Source: JBHEBG01 sp046557915 (GTDB taxonomy: Bacteria > Bacteroidota > Bacteroidia > Flavobacteriales > Flavobacteriaceae). Taken from it: 64,000 nt of DNA. The notes beneath the pieces are model-generated. The model worked only from the letters and a program-made list of their open reading frames with translations. It did no database searches and was not told where the DNA came from. Location: contig NZ_JBHEBG010000004.1 in NCBI RefSeq assembly GCF_046557915.1, positions 440,634 through 504,633 on the forward strand, given 5' to 3'. The translations under genes were made by a program, and so were the position numbers. Shown piece by piece: positions 48,800-58,600 of this stretch (the first letter of the stretch is position 1; each line of letters begins with the position of its first letter).

Positions 48800-49657
48800 A
48801 TGATTTCAGAAGAACAGTTCAACTACGAGATAACAAGTATCATAAAAAATGCTATACGAGAAGATGTTGGGGATGGGGATCATAGTTCATTAGCCTGCAT
48901 ACCTGAAAACGCGACGGGAAAGGCCAAGCTATTGGTAAAGGATGAAGGCATTATTGCCGGCGTGGCTTTTGCCAAAGCCGTATTTACCCAGGTAGATAAT
49001 GGCTTGGTGGTAGATACCAAAATTAATGATGGAACCCATGTAAAGTACGGAGATGTGGTCTTTTTTGTTGAGGGAAGTTCCCAAAGTATCCTAAAAGCGG
49101 AACGTTTGGTGTTGAACGCCATGCAACGTATGAGTGCCATTGCCACCAAGACCAAAAGTTTTGTGGATCTGTTGGAGGGCACCGGAACCAAAATTTTGGA
49201 TACGCGCAAAACAACGCCGGGTATACGGGCATTGGAAAAATGGGCCGTAAAGATAGGGGGGGGAGAAAACCACCGATTTGCCCTTTACGATATGATTATG
49301 CTAAAAGACAACCATATCGATTTTGCTGGTGGTATTACAAAAGCCATTACAAAGACCAAGGACTATCTTGAAACTACCGGGCGTCGTTTAAAAATTATTG
49401 TTGAAGCCCGTAATCTAAGCGAAGTTGAGGAAATACTTAAGACCCCGGGTGTCTATCGTATACTTTTGGATAACTTCAATTATACGGATACAAAAAAAGC
49501 AGTAGCCATGATCGGGGATAATTGTCTTACCGAATCTTCTGGGGGAATCAATGAAACAACCATTCGTAACTACGCGGAATGCGGGGTAGATTATATATCC
49601 TCTGGTGCCCTTACACATTCTGTACATAATATGGACCTAAGTCTTAAAGCAGTTTAG
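48800..49657 (+). CDS. nadC: Nicotinate-nucleotide pyrophosphorylase (quinolinate phosphoribosyltransferase)
   Basis: A 285-residue enzyme from the ATG at 48800; an earlier TTG at 48755 is less likely. Motifs: EDVGDGDHSSLACIPENATG, LNAMQRMSAIATKTKSFVDL, ILDTRKTTPGIRALEKWAVK, GGGENHRFALYDMIMLKDNH, and ESSGGINETTIRNYAECGVD, covering the whole NadC pattern. It makes nicotinate mononucleotide from quinolinate. It is directly followed, without spacing, by the BrkB gene (TAG then ATG). TAAATTAG upstream (48773-48780) is close to a -7 box. Confidence 0.95.
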   Translation: MISEEQFNYEITSIIKNAIREDVGDGDHSSLACIPENATGKAKLLVKDEGIIAGVAFAKAVFTQVDNGLVVDTKINDGTHVKYGDVVFFVEGSSQSILKAERLVLNAMQRMSAIATKTKSFVDLLEGTGTKILDTRKTTPGIRALEKWAVKIGGGENHRFALYDMIMLKDNHIDFAGGITKAITKTKDYLETTGRRLKIIVEARNLSEVEEILKTPGVYRILLDNFNYTDTKKAVAMIGDNCLTESSGGINETTIRNYAECGVDYISSGALTHSVHNMDLSLKAV

Positions 49658-50623
49658 ATGTCGCAGGAGATAGAGGAAAAATTGGATAAGATTCCAGTAG
49701 TAAATTGGATTGTAAGGCTTTTAAAAAGTATTAGGCTCCGTGCCTTTGAAGGTCTTTCTTTTTATGATTTAATAGAAATGTACTTTTTAGGAATTGTTAA
49801 AGGAGCACTATCCACAAGGGCCAGTTCCATTGCCTTTAGTTTGTTTATGGCACTCTTTCCTTTGTTGATATTCATGATTACCCTGATTCCTTTCATTATA
49901 CCCTATGTAAGTTTGGGAAACGAAAATTTTGACGCGCAGTTCTTGGTTTTTTTAGAATCGTTTCTTCCTTCTGCCACAAGTGATTATTTTGGTGATATCT
50001 ACCAACAGATTAAAGACCAAAAGCGGGGTGGTTTATTATCTTCCTCTTTTGTAGTATCCATTTTCTTAATGGCCAATGGGGTAAATGCCATTTTCGGCGG
50101 CTTTGAGAATTCGTATCACGTAGAGTTGGCCCGTAATTTCTTTAGGCAATACATCTATGCCCTAATGGTGGGTTTAATACTATCTATTTTACTTTTAATC
50201 GGTGCCGTGGCCTTTGTGTATTTCGAATTTTATGTGGTGGAATACCTTAGCGAGTTCGCGGCCAAGACCAGGGGGTACGATTTGGAAGAGAACGATATCG
50301 TAGGGGTACAAATTGGCAAGGTGCTTTTTTTTAGTGTACTGTCTTACTTTACTACGGCAATTTTATATTATTTTGGGACTGCAGAAGGTAGGCAAGCACG
50401 GTTTTTCTCTGCCGGTGCCCTTATGACCACACTGTTATTTTTGCTAACATCCTATCTGTTTGGGGTCTATGTAGAAAAATTTGCCCGCTACAACGAATTA
50501 TATGGGGCGTTGGGAGGATTATTGATCCTAATGGTCTATATATGGTTAAATTCCAATATATTGCTGCTTGGTTTTGAATTGAACGGTACCCTAAATTCTT
50601 TAAGAAAAAAATACAAGGAGTAA
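49658..50623 (+). CDS. YihY/BrkB family membrane protein
   Basis: A 321-residue protein with six hydrophobic segments. The family motif is ASSIAFSLFMALFPLLIFMI near residues 50-70, followed by FVVSIFLMANGVNAIFGGFE and the late YLFGVYVEKFARYNELYGAL and GLLILMVYIWLNSNILLLGF. The family is an inner-membrane group of uncertain function, once mislabelled ribonuclease BN. It follows nadC with zero spacing and precedes the DUF2147 gene by two bases, so the three are one operon. Confidence 0.9.
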   Translation: MSQEIEEKLDKIPVVNWIVRLLKSIRLRAFEGLSFYDLIEMYFLGIVKGALSTRASSIAFSLFMALFPLLIFMITLIPFIIPYVSLGNENFDAQFLVFLESFLPSATSDYFGDIYQQIKDQKRGGLLSSSFVVSIFLMANGVNAIFGGFENSYHVELARNFFRQYIYALMVGLILSILLLIGAVAFVYFEFYVVEYLSEFAAKTRGYDLEENDIVGVQIGKVLFFSVLSYFTTAILYYFGTAEGRQARFFSAGALMTTLLFLLTSYLFGVYVEKFARYNELYGALGGLLILMVYIWLNSNILLLGFELNGTLNSLRKKYKE

Positions 50624-50625
50624 TA

Positions 50626-51066
50626 ATGAAGTTGAAGATTGTTGTAACCACCCTACTTACCCTGTTTTTCTTCCTACACGGCAGTTCGCAGAGCATTTTT
50701 GGAAAATGGAAGACCATAGATGATAGAACGGGAATGCCCAAAGCCATTGTAGAAGTCTACGAAAAAGATGGATTGATGTATGGAAAGATCGACACCATTT
50801 TGGAAGCCGGAAGATCCGATGCCAGATGCATAAAATGCAAAGGCGAGCGCAAGGATAAACCCATAGTTGGCATGCAAATTATAAACGCCCTAAAAAAGAA
50901 CAGTAAGGGAGAATATAAGGGCAGCACACTTTTTGACCCGGAACAGGCAATGACCTTCCGGTGCAAAATCTGGTTAAATCGTGATGACCCGGATAAATTA
51001 ATGGTGCGGGGCTATCTGGCATTTATTTATCGTACTCAGACCTGGATTAGGCATAAGGAAAAGTAG
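50626..51066 (+). CDS. Secreted DUF2147 protein
   Basis: A 146-residue protein with a signal peptide (LLTLFFFLHGSSQS). The mature part is SIFGKWKTIDDRTGMPKAIV, EVYEKDGLMYGKIDTIL and SDARCIKCKGERKDKPIVGM, the pattern of the DUF2147 lipocalin-like family; LVGYLAFIYRTQTWIR-like residues close the barrel. CxxC in RCIKCKG may bind metal or form a disulphide. Function is unknown; it is periplasmic or secreted. It lies two bases after the BrkB gene and 11 bases before priA. Confidence 0.85.
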   Translation: MKLKIVVTTLLTLFFFLHGSSQSIFGKWKTIDDRTGMPKAIVEVYEKDGLMYGKIDTILEAGRSDARCIKCKGERKDKPIVGMQIINALKKNSKGEYKGSTLFDPEQAMTFRCKIWLNRDDPDKLMVRGYLAFIYRTQTWIRHKEK

Positions 51067-51077
51067 CTAATCGAGAT

Positions 51078-53531
51078 ATGCAACATTTTATAGATGTAAT
51101 CTTACCCATTCCCTTAGAAAAACTCTTTACCTATAGTATTTCTGCTTCGGAAGCCTCCATTTTGGAAGTGGGTATGCGCGTTGCGGTCCCTTTTGGAAAG
51201 TCTAAGATATATACGGCTTTGGTGTATAAGGTGCATCAAGATCCACCTTCGGTTTACGAACCCAAGGACATCCATCAAATTTTGGATGAACATGCCATAG
51301 TTAATGATTATCAATTGGCACATTGGTCGTGGATAGCCTCGTATTACATGTGTACCATAGGCGAAGTTTTTAGGAGTGCAATTCCAAAGGCCTTGTTGTT
51401 GGAAAGCGAGACCCTAATCCTTAAAAACACGGAAGCGGAAGTAGATGAAAGTATGCTGAAGGATGATGAGTTCTTGGTCTTTGAAGCCCTTCAATACCAA
51501 ACTACCCTTACGGTTCAGGAGATAAGTGCCATTGTGGAAAGAAAAAATATTCTTCCTGTATTACAACGTTTATTGGAAAAGAACATCGTACTGCTTAAGG
51601 AAGAGATATATGAGCAATACAAACCTAAAATGGTTCGCTATGTACGCTTAGGAGCAGCTTATTCATCCGAGGAGCGGTTGGAGGCATTACTACAAGATTT
51701 AACGCGGGCGCCAAAACAAAGTCAGGTAGTGTTATCGCTATTTCAACTTGCAAGCGACAAGAAGCCAATTAAGGTTACGGATTTGGAAAAGTATAGCGGT
51801 GGTTCGAAAGCTGTAATCAATGCCCTGATCAAAAAAGAGGTTCTGGAAGCGTATTTTATACAAACAGACCGGGTACATTATGAGGGCGATGGAGAAAATT
51901 CAAGTTTAAAAGAACTGAATGAATATCAACAAAAAGCTTTGGACCATATTTCACAAAGTTTTACCAACAAAAAAGTTACACTTTTACATGGGGTAACTTC
52001 CTCCGGAAAGACCGAAGTATACGTTAAACTTATCGAAGACTGCATACAAACCGGGAAACAGGTACTATACCTCCTTCCGGAGATTGCGCTAACGACACAA
52101 CTGATCAGTAGATTACAAATGTATTTTGGAGCCAAAGTCTCGGTTTATCATTCCAAATATAATGTTCAGGAGCGGGTAGAGGTATGGAACAATGTTCTGA
52201 CCGCCAAACCAAAGGCTCAGATTGTTATTGGGGCCCGTAGTGCCCTGTTTCTGCCCTTTTCTGATTTGGGGCTCGTTATTGTAGATGAAGAGCACGAGGC
52301 GTCCTTTAAACAATACGACCCTGCTCCCAGATACCATGCCAGGGACGCTGCCATAGTGCTTGCCAATTTGCACGATTGCCATGTACTGTTGGGTTCGGCC
52401 ACACCAAGTATTGAAAGCTTTTACAATGTTAAAACAGGTAAATATGGTTTTGCCAGTATTACCCGTAGGTATGGGAATGTACTGATGCCCGATATGGAAT
52501 TGGTAGATATTAAGGAGCAGACAAGGAAAAAAAGAATGCAGGGTCATTTTTCGGAACGTCTGTTGGCCGAAATATCCGAGAAACTGGAAGAAGGCGAGCA
52601 GATTATTTTATTTCAGAACAGGAGGGGATATGCCCCTATTGTGGAGTGCACTACATGCGGACACTCGCCCCAATGCCCAAATTGCGATGTTAGCCTAACC
52701 TACCACCAATACAGAAAACAATTACGTTGCCATTATTGTGGTCACCAGATGGCCCTACAAGAAAGTTGTTTGGCCTGTGGCAGTGCTACTTTGGATACTA
52801 AGGGTTTTGGTACGGAACAAGTAGAGCAAGAGTTACAAGAACTCCTCCCAGATGCCAAGGTAGGAAGAATGGATTTGGACACTACAAGGGGGAAACATGG
52901 CTACGAAAAAATAATAACCGCCTTTGAACGGCAAGAAATCGATGTTTTGGTAGGTACCCAGATGTTGACCAAGGGTCTCGATTTTAGAAATGTAGGTTTG
53001 GTAGGGATAATGAATGCAGACGCATTACTTAATTTTCCCGATTTTAGGGCACACGAACGCAGTTTTCAATTGTTGACCCAAGTTGCCGGTAGGGCAGGGC
53101 GCACCAAAAAAAGGGGGAAGGTAATTATACAGACCTACAATCCTTACCATCAAATATTAAAACAAGTAACCACTAGTGATTATATAGGTATGTATGAAGA
53201 GCAGTTGTATGATCGTGAGCAGTACAAATATCCGCCGGCCAACAGAATTTTAAAGATTACCTTTAAGCATAGGGATTACAATAAGCTTAATGAAGCCGCT
53301 GCCTGGTTTTCCAAATCCTTGAGAAATATACTTCAAGAGGGCGTGCTGGGTCCGGAATACCCTCCAGTGGCCAGGATACGTAATCAATACCTAAAAAACA
53401 CGATCGTAAAAATAGGAAAGGAACAGTCCCTGACAAAAACAAAAAATAGCATTAAAAGAATAGAAAAATCCTTTAATGCCATTTCTAGTTATAGAAGTGT
53501 AAGGGTTATTTACAATATAGATTATTTTTAG
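51078..53531 (+). CDS. priA: Primosomal protein N' (replication restart helicase)
   Basis: An 817-residue helicase. The N-terminal 3'-DNA-binding domain starts QHFIDVILPIPLEKLFTYSI. Walker A is GVTSSGKTEVYVKLI near residue 305, Walker B VDEEHEASFKQYD, and the zinc region CTTCGHSPQCPNCDVSLTYH then CHYCGHQMALQESCLACGS holds eight cysteines. Helicase motifs V and VI follow (GTQMLTKGLDF, QVAGRAGRTKKRGKVIIQT). It rebuilds stalled replication forks. It ends exactly where the convergent LytTR gene begins its stop, with no spacer. Confidence 0.96.
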   Translation: MQHFIDVILPIPLEKLFTYSISASEASILEVGMRVAVPFGKSKIYTALVYKVHQDPPSVYEPKDIHQILDEHAIVNDYQLAHWSWIASYYMCTIGEVFRSAIPKALLLESETLILKNTEAEVDESMLKDDEFLVFEALQYQTTLTVQEISAIVERKNILPVLQRLLEKNIVLLKEEIYEQYKPKMVRYVRLGAAYSSEERLEALLQDLTRAPKQSQVVLSLFQLASDKKPIKVTDLEKYSGGSKAVINALIKKEVLEAYFIQTDRVHYEGDGENSSLKELNEYQQKALDHISQSFTNKKVTLLHGVTSSGKTEVYVKLIEDCIQTGKQVLYLLPEIALTTQLISRLQMYFGAKVSVYHSKYNVQERVEVWNNVLTAKPKAQIVIGARSALFLPFSDLGLVIVDEEHEASFKQYDPAPRYHARDAAIVLANLHDCHVLLGSATPSIESFYNVKTGKYGFASITRRYGNVLMPDMELVDIKEQTRKKRMQGHFSERLLAEISEKLEEGEQIILFQNRRGYAPIVECTTCGHSPQCPNCDVSLTYHQYRKQLRCHYCGHQMALQESCLACGSATLDTKGFGTEQVEQELQELLPDAKVGRMDLDTTRGKHGYEKIITAFERQEIDVLVGTQMLTKGLDFRNVGLVGIMNADALLNFPDFRAHERSFQLLTQVAGRAGRTKKRGKVIIQTYNPYHQILKQVTTSDYIGMYEEQLYDREQYKYPPANRILKITFKHRDYNKLNEAAAWFSKSLRNILQEGVLGPEYPPVARIRNQYLKNTIVKIGKEQSLTKTKNSIKRIEKSFNAISSYRSVRVIYNIDYF

Positions 53532-54224
53532 TTAAACGTTGCTCAATGCTTCGGCCAATTCTGTCTTTTTGTTTCTACTCAACGGAATTGATCTACCACT
53601 AACTTCAACATTTTTGCTATTGAATTTTTCTACCTTCTCCAAGTTCACAATATAGGATTTATGTATCCTAAGGAATTTTTCTTCCGGTAATTGCTGTTCA
53701 AAAGATTTCATAGTAGAAAGTATCACTATGTTAGCCTCATCGGTAACCAATTTTATATAGTCGCCCAAGGCTTCTATCCATTTGATATCGTTAAGGATAA
53801 CTTTTCTCTTTTTAAGGTTGCTTTTAACAAAAATATGCTCTTCGTCCTCATTTACCTTGTGGATCTGCTCATATTTGGCAACAGCTCTTTTTACCGAAGC
53901 ATCAAACCGGGCCATAGTTATCGGTTTATGAAGGTAATCGGTAACGTCGTAATCAAATGCCTTTAAGGCATAATCGGGCTTTCCTGTGATTAAAATCACT
54001 TGCGGACGGTTTTCCAAGGACTCAAGAAGGTCAAATCCACTAATGATCGGCATTTCAACATCAAGAAAAATAAGATCTATTTCGTTGTTTTTAATGCCGT
54101 TCTTTGCTTCAATTGCATTGCTGTATTCGGCTACCAGCGCTAAGTTTGGGTGGTTGTTTACGAGTTTTGCAACTGCCATCCGTTGCATGGATGAATCGTC
54201 TACAATTATACTTCTTAATTTCAT
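53532..54224 (-). CDS. LytTR-family response regulator (orphan)
   Basis: A 230-residue regulator. The receiver domain has SIIVDDSSMQRM and the phospho-acceptor Asp55 in LIFLDVEMPIISGFD, with Lys near residue 100 in HKPIT. The C-terminal LytTR DNA-binding domain is HIFVKSNLKKRKVILNDIKW to FLRIHKSYIVNLEKVEKFNS. No histidine kinase is adjacent. It lies between priA (convergent, no spacer) and the rpsF operon (divergent, sharing a 237-base intergenic region), which is a recurring order in the family as I know it. Confidence 0.94.
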   Translation of the reverse strand: MKLRSIIVDDSSMQRMAVAKLVNNHPNLALVAEYSNAIEAKNGIKNNEIDLIFLDVEMPIISGFDLLESLENRPQVILITGKPDYALKAFDYDVTDYLHKPITMARFDASVKRAVAKYEQIHKVNEDEEHIFVKSNLKKRKVILNDIKWIEALGDYIKLVTDEANIVILSTMKSFEQQLPEEKFLRIHKSYIVNLEKVEKFNSKNVEVSGRSIPLSRNKKTELAEALSNV

Positions 54225-54408
54225 AAAAAGGTTGATTTGTGGGGTTAAATCATCGACAAATTACCGAAAAAACACGCTCAACTGCAACAAAAGATGTAAA
54301 CATTGCACTGTTTATTGTGTAATTGGTGATGATCATAGGTTTTTAAAGATTTAGGTTAAGTTCATGTTTTATTATACTTCTACCTATAACGAAGATTTTT
54401 TCATTTTC

Positions 54409-54439
54409 TTGTGATTAGTGTGAATAATTATTACTTTTG
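54409..54439 (+). promoter_or_regulatory. Housekeeping promoter of the rpsF operon
   Basis: TTG at 54409-54411, a 20-base spacer and TACTTTTG at 54432-54439 fit the Bacteroidota primary-sigma consensus. The start of transcription would be near 54446, about 16 bases before the rpsF ATG. The rest of the 237-base region between the LytTR gene and rpsF shows no other clear element. Confidence 0.8.
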
Positions 54440-54461
54440 CCCACCAAAAATTTATATAAAT

Positions 54462-54800
54462 ATGAATAATTACGAAACTGTTTTCATTTTAAATCCCGTT
54501 CTATCAGATACTCAGATAGAGGAAACAGTTAAGAAATTCGAGGATTTCTTAATTAAGAGAAAGGCCAAAATGGTCGCCAAAGAAAATTGGGGGCTAAAGA
54601 AATTGGCCTACGCAATTCAGCACAAAAAAAGTGGTTTTTATCATTTGTTCGAGTTTACAGCTCCTGGAGAGGTAATTGCACCTTACGAATTGGAATTTAG
54701 GAGAGATGAGCGTGTTATGCGCTTTCTAACTGTTAAATTGGACAAACATGCCGTATCATGGGCAGAGCGAAGAAGAACAAAGTTAAAAGCTAAAGCATAA
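54462..54800 (+). CDS. rpsF: 30S ribosomal protein S6
   Basis: A 112-residue protein from the ATG at 54462 (MNNYETVFILNPVLSDTQIE); an earlier in-frame start at 54411 lies inside the promoter and is rejected. It has the S6 fold with ENWGLKKLAYAIQHKKSGFY and RRDERVMRFLTVKLDKHA. It sits on the small-subunit platform with S18. It is the first gene of the conserved rpsF-rpsR-rplI operon, with four bases to rpsR. Confidence 0.97.
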   Translation: MNNYETVFILNPVLSDTQIEETVKKFEDFLIKRKAKMVAKENWGLKKLAYAIQHKKSGFYHLFEFTAPGEVIAPYELEFRRDERVMRFLTVKLDKHAVSWAERRRTKLKAKA

Positions 54801-54804
54801 GGAT

Positions 54805-55101
54805 ATGTCTAGTATAGAACAACAAGCCAAAGGCAAGAAAGATGGGGAAATCAGGTATCTGACCCCACTGAACATAGAAACCAATAAGCAAAACAAGTAT
54901 TGCCGATTTAAGCGTTCGGGAATTAAATATGTGGATTATAAAGATCCGGATTTCTTGATGAAATTGGTAAACGAACAAGGAAAATTACTTCCTAGAAGAC
55001 TTACGGGTACTTCCTTGAAATATCAGAGAAAAGTGGCAACTGCCGTAAAGAGAGCACGTCACTTAGCATTAATGCCCTATGTTGGCGATTTATTAAAGTA
55101 A
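54805..55101 (+). CDS. rpsR: 30S ribosomal protein S18
   Basis: A 98-residue protein: an N-terminal extension (MSSIEQQAKGKKDGEIRYLT), then KYCRFKRSGIKYVDYKDPDF, LVNEQGKLLPRRLTGTSLKY and KRARHLALMPYVGDLLK, the full S18 pattern. It binds S6 on the 30S platform. It is the middle gene of the operon. It lacks a CxxC pair, so a zinc-free form is expected. Confidence 0.97.
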   Translation: MSSIEQQAKGKKDGEIRYLTPLNIETNKQNKYCRFKRSGIKYVDYKDPDFLMKLVNEQGKLLPRRLTGTSLKYQRKVATAVKRARHLALMPYVGDLLK

Positions 55102-55114
55102 AAAAGAGCTAATT

Positions 55115-55570
55115 ATGGAACTTATATTAAAGGAAGACGTACAGAATCTTGGTTTTAAGGACGATTTGGTAAACGTTAAGAATGGCTTTGGTAGAAACTA
55201 CCTTATTCCACAGGGATTGGCAATGATGGCTACCCCTTCGGCAAAAAAAGTCCTAGCGGAAAACCTAAGACAAAAAGCGCATAAGGAGAAGAAAATAATC
55301 GATGCCGCCAACAAACAAGGAGAAGCCCTTAAACAGCTCGAAATCAAGATTTCAGCCAAAGTAGGCACCGGAGATAAACTGTTTGGTTCTATCACTACGA
55401 TAGATTTGGCAGACGCCATACAAAAAGCAGGTCATGAGGTTGATAAGAAATTCATCAATATTCAAGGCGGAAGTGTAAAAAGAACGGGACCATATAATGC
55501 CCAAATTAGGTTACACAGGGACGTTATCATCGAATTTCCCTTCGAAGTTATCGCCGAGGCAAAAAAATAA
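55115..55570 (+). CDS. rplI: 50S ribosomal protein L9
   Basis: A 151-residue protein of the usual length: MELILKEDVQNLGFKDDLVN, VKNGFGRNYLIPQGLAMMAT, a long connecting helix, and KLFGSITTIDLADAIQKAGH in the C-terminal domain. L9 reaches toward the neighbouring ribosome and supports frame maintenance. It is the last gene of the operon and is followed by a perfect hairpin terminator. Confidence 0.97.
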   Translation: MELILKEDVQNLGFKDDLVNVKNGFGRNYLIPQGLAMMATPSAKKVLAENLRQKAHKEKKIIDAANKQGEALKQLEIKISAKVGTGDKLFGSITTIDLADAIQKAGHEVDKKFINIQGGSVKRTGPYNAQIRLHRDVIIEFPFEVIAEAKK

Positions 55571-55597
55571 ACCAAAAACGGTTAATAACTTTTTTAA

Positions 55598-55626
55598 GAG
55601 CTATGCATGCATAGCTCTTTTTTTTT
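55598..55626 (+). terminator. Terminator of the rpsF-rpsR-rplI operon
   Basis: A perfect 20-base palindrome GAGCTATGCATGCATAGCTC at 55598-55617 followed by nine T. Confidence 0.93.
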
Positions 55627-55670
55627 TCATTAAGTTTACCTTACTTAAACTAATTTAACTCAAACTCCCT

Positions 55671-58600
55671 ATGAAAAAACTAATACTCCTTAGTGTTACG
55701 TTACTTTTGGCGGTTTTTTCCGCTTATTCCCAAGTAACTACTTCCAATATTAGAGGTACTGTAGTAGATGATTTGGATGCTCCCTTGTTAGGGGCCAACG
55801 TATTGGCCATACATACCCCAACGGGTACTCGTTATGGAGCCATCACCAACGAAGATGGACGATTTAATTTGCTAAACTTAAGAGTTGGTGGCCCTTATGA
55901 GGTAACTATCTCTTATGTTGGTTTTAAAAACCAGGTTAGAGACGATGTTTTCTTAACCTTGGGTAAGACCTTTAACTTTGATTCCAAAATGGTTTCCGAA
56001 AGTCAGGCATTGGACGAAGTAATTGTAGTGTCCGATAGAGGTGGTACATTTGGTAGCGACAGAACAGGTGCGGAGACCAGTGTGGGCAGAAGAGAGCTTA
56101 CCAGACTACCAACCATCTCCAGGTCTACCAATGACTTTACACGTTTGGAACCCACCGCAAGTGCGGGTTCTTTTGGAGGTCGTAACGACCAATTCAACAA
56201 TTTCTCCCTGGATGGAGCTATTTTCAACAACCCATTTGGTTTGGATGCGGCACAGCCAGGCGGGCAAACCAATGCGACGCCAATTTCCATAGATGCCATT
56301 GACCAGATTCAGGTGAGTACTGCACCATATGATGTAACCCAGGCAGGTTTTACAGGGGCTTCCGTAAACGCGGTTACTAAAAGTGGTACCAATGAGTTTT
56401 ACGGTACCGCCTACGGTTTCTTTAGGAATGATGACCTTACTGGAGGAAAAATTAATGGAGACGATGTCTTTAAGACAGGTTTGGAACAAAAACAATACGG
56501 TTTCAGTGTCGGTGGGCCCATCGTTAAAAATAAATTGTTCTTTTTTGTAAATTTTGAAAGGGATGAGCTAACGGAATTGGGTACGGACGGTTTTGTGCCC
56601 AATAGTGGCAGTGGCGGCATTAATGAAAGTAGAGTATCGGAATCTGATCTTCAGTTGGTAGACAATTTGTTGCGCCAAGTGGTTGTTGGCCAAGATGGTT
56701 CGGGAAATAATATCTTTTATGATCCAGGCAGGTATGAAGGTTTTAATTTCGACCAAGAATCCATAAAGGGAATACTAAAATTAGATTGGAACATCAACGA
56801 TAAAAATAGACTGGCGGTTATCTACAACTTCTTGGATGCATCCAAAGGGAAACCGGCAAATAGAAATGCAATTCAATTTAGAGGTCCGGATTTGGCCACC
56901 CTTCAGTTTGAAAACGCAGGTTATGAAATCAATAACAAGATCCAATCCATTCAGATAGAATTGAATAGCACCTTGTCCGATGAAGCAACCAATAAACTGC
57001 AGATAGGGTATACGCATTTTGATGATTTTAGAAATCCGTTCTCATCTCCCGCACCCAGCATAACCATATTGGATGCGGCCGGTACATCTAACTATATCAT
57101 AGCCGGGCACGAACCTTTTTCCATAAATAACAGACTAGATCAAAAAGTGCTTCAGATTACGGATAATCTTAACTTTTTTAAAGGCGATCATACCTTTACG
57201 GTTGGTTTTTCCTTTGAAAAATTTCAATTCGACAACTCCTTTAACCTAGGGGTATATGGAGCGCAGGGCGTGTTTTTCCCTACTTCCACCATCACCGATT
57301 TTCCAACTTTTGCAAGTTCTGGTGATTTACAGGCGGCGTTTGACGGTGCCATTGCGGCAAATGCCGGTTTTAATGAAGCAGGAACCGGTGTACCCGGCGG
57401 ATGGGCCCTTGCTGAAACCAACGTAGGTCAACTATCGTTCTATGCACAAGATCAGTGGGATGTAACCGATAATTTTAAACTTACCTACGGGGTACGTTTT
57501 GATAAACCTTTGTATTTTGACTCCGCAGATAAAGCACAAGAGGTTATAGACCGTAATTGCTGCTACGATCCTACGGTACCCTATACCGATCCGTCTACCG
57601 GAGAAACAGCATTCTTCGATTCTACACAATTGCCCAATAACGATTTCATAATATCGCCCAGAGTAGGTTTTAACTGGGATGTTAAGGGCAATTCTTCCCT
57701 ACAGATAAGGGGTGGTTCAGGCTTATTCACAGGACGTTTCCCTTTCGTATGGTTGGGTAATCAAATTGCAAATCCAAATACCTTTTTCTACACTGTTGTA
57801 GATCCAGATTTCAAATACCCACAAGTTTGGAGAACCAATTTGGGGGCGGACAAAAGATTTGAAAATGGCCTAGTTGCTACCTTGGATGTTTCCTATACGA
57901 AAGATGTGAACGGTATTCATGTTCAGAATTGGGGGCTTGGAGCTCCTTCAAGTACTTTAAACACCCCGTTTGATCAGCGAGCGTTCTATACCGATGCCGA
58001 TAAGTCTCCCAACTCGGCTTACGTCTTTACAAATGCCGATGAAGGTCGTATTTGGAATATTTCCGGGAAAGTAGAAAAGACCTTCGATAATGGCCTGTAC
58101 AGTATGTTGGCCTATAGTTTTTTAAATGCAAAGAGTGTTAATTCTATAGATGCGGAGATTACTAGCGACGCCTTTAATGGTAATGCCATAGTGGGCAACG
58201 CAAATACTCCAGAACTGGCTTTTGCAAGATTTGGTGATACCCATCGGTTTATAGGCGTTATCTCCAAACAATTTAAAACAGGTACCACCGTATCCACTTT
58301 CTTTGAATATGCAAAGGGTGGTAGGTATAACTACGTTTATGGAGGTAATATAAATAATGATGGTATTGCAGGCAATGGCGATGGGGTTCAGAATGATTTA
58401 ATTTATATCCCTACGTCTAGCGAAGTAAACCAAATGAATTTCAGCGAAGCGGGCATGGCAGCGGCTTTTGAGGCGTTTATTCAACAAGACGATTATTTAA
58501 GTGATAATCGTGGGCAGTATGCCGAACGTTATGGAGCCCTGGCGCCGTGGAGAAGCAGTTGGGACCTAAAAGTATTGCAAGACATTAAACTTACCGATAA

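Noticed and set aside
54411..54461. Longer start for S6 at 54411
   Set aside because: That region carries the TTG and TAnnTTTG promoter elements, and conserved S6 sequence begins at 54462.
56106..56495. Open frame of about 129 codons antisense to the Oar-like receptor gene
   Set aside because: Composition follows the codon structure of the receptor gene on the other strand; no domain or start context supports it.
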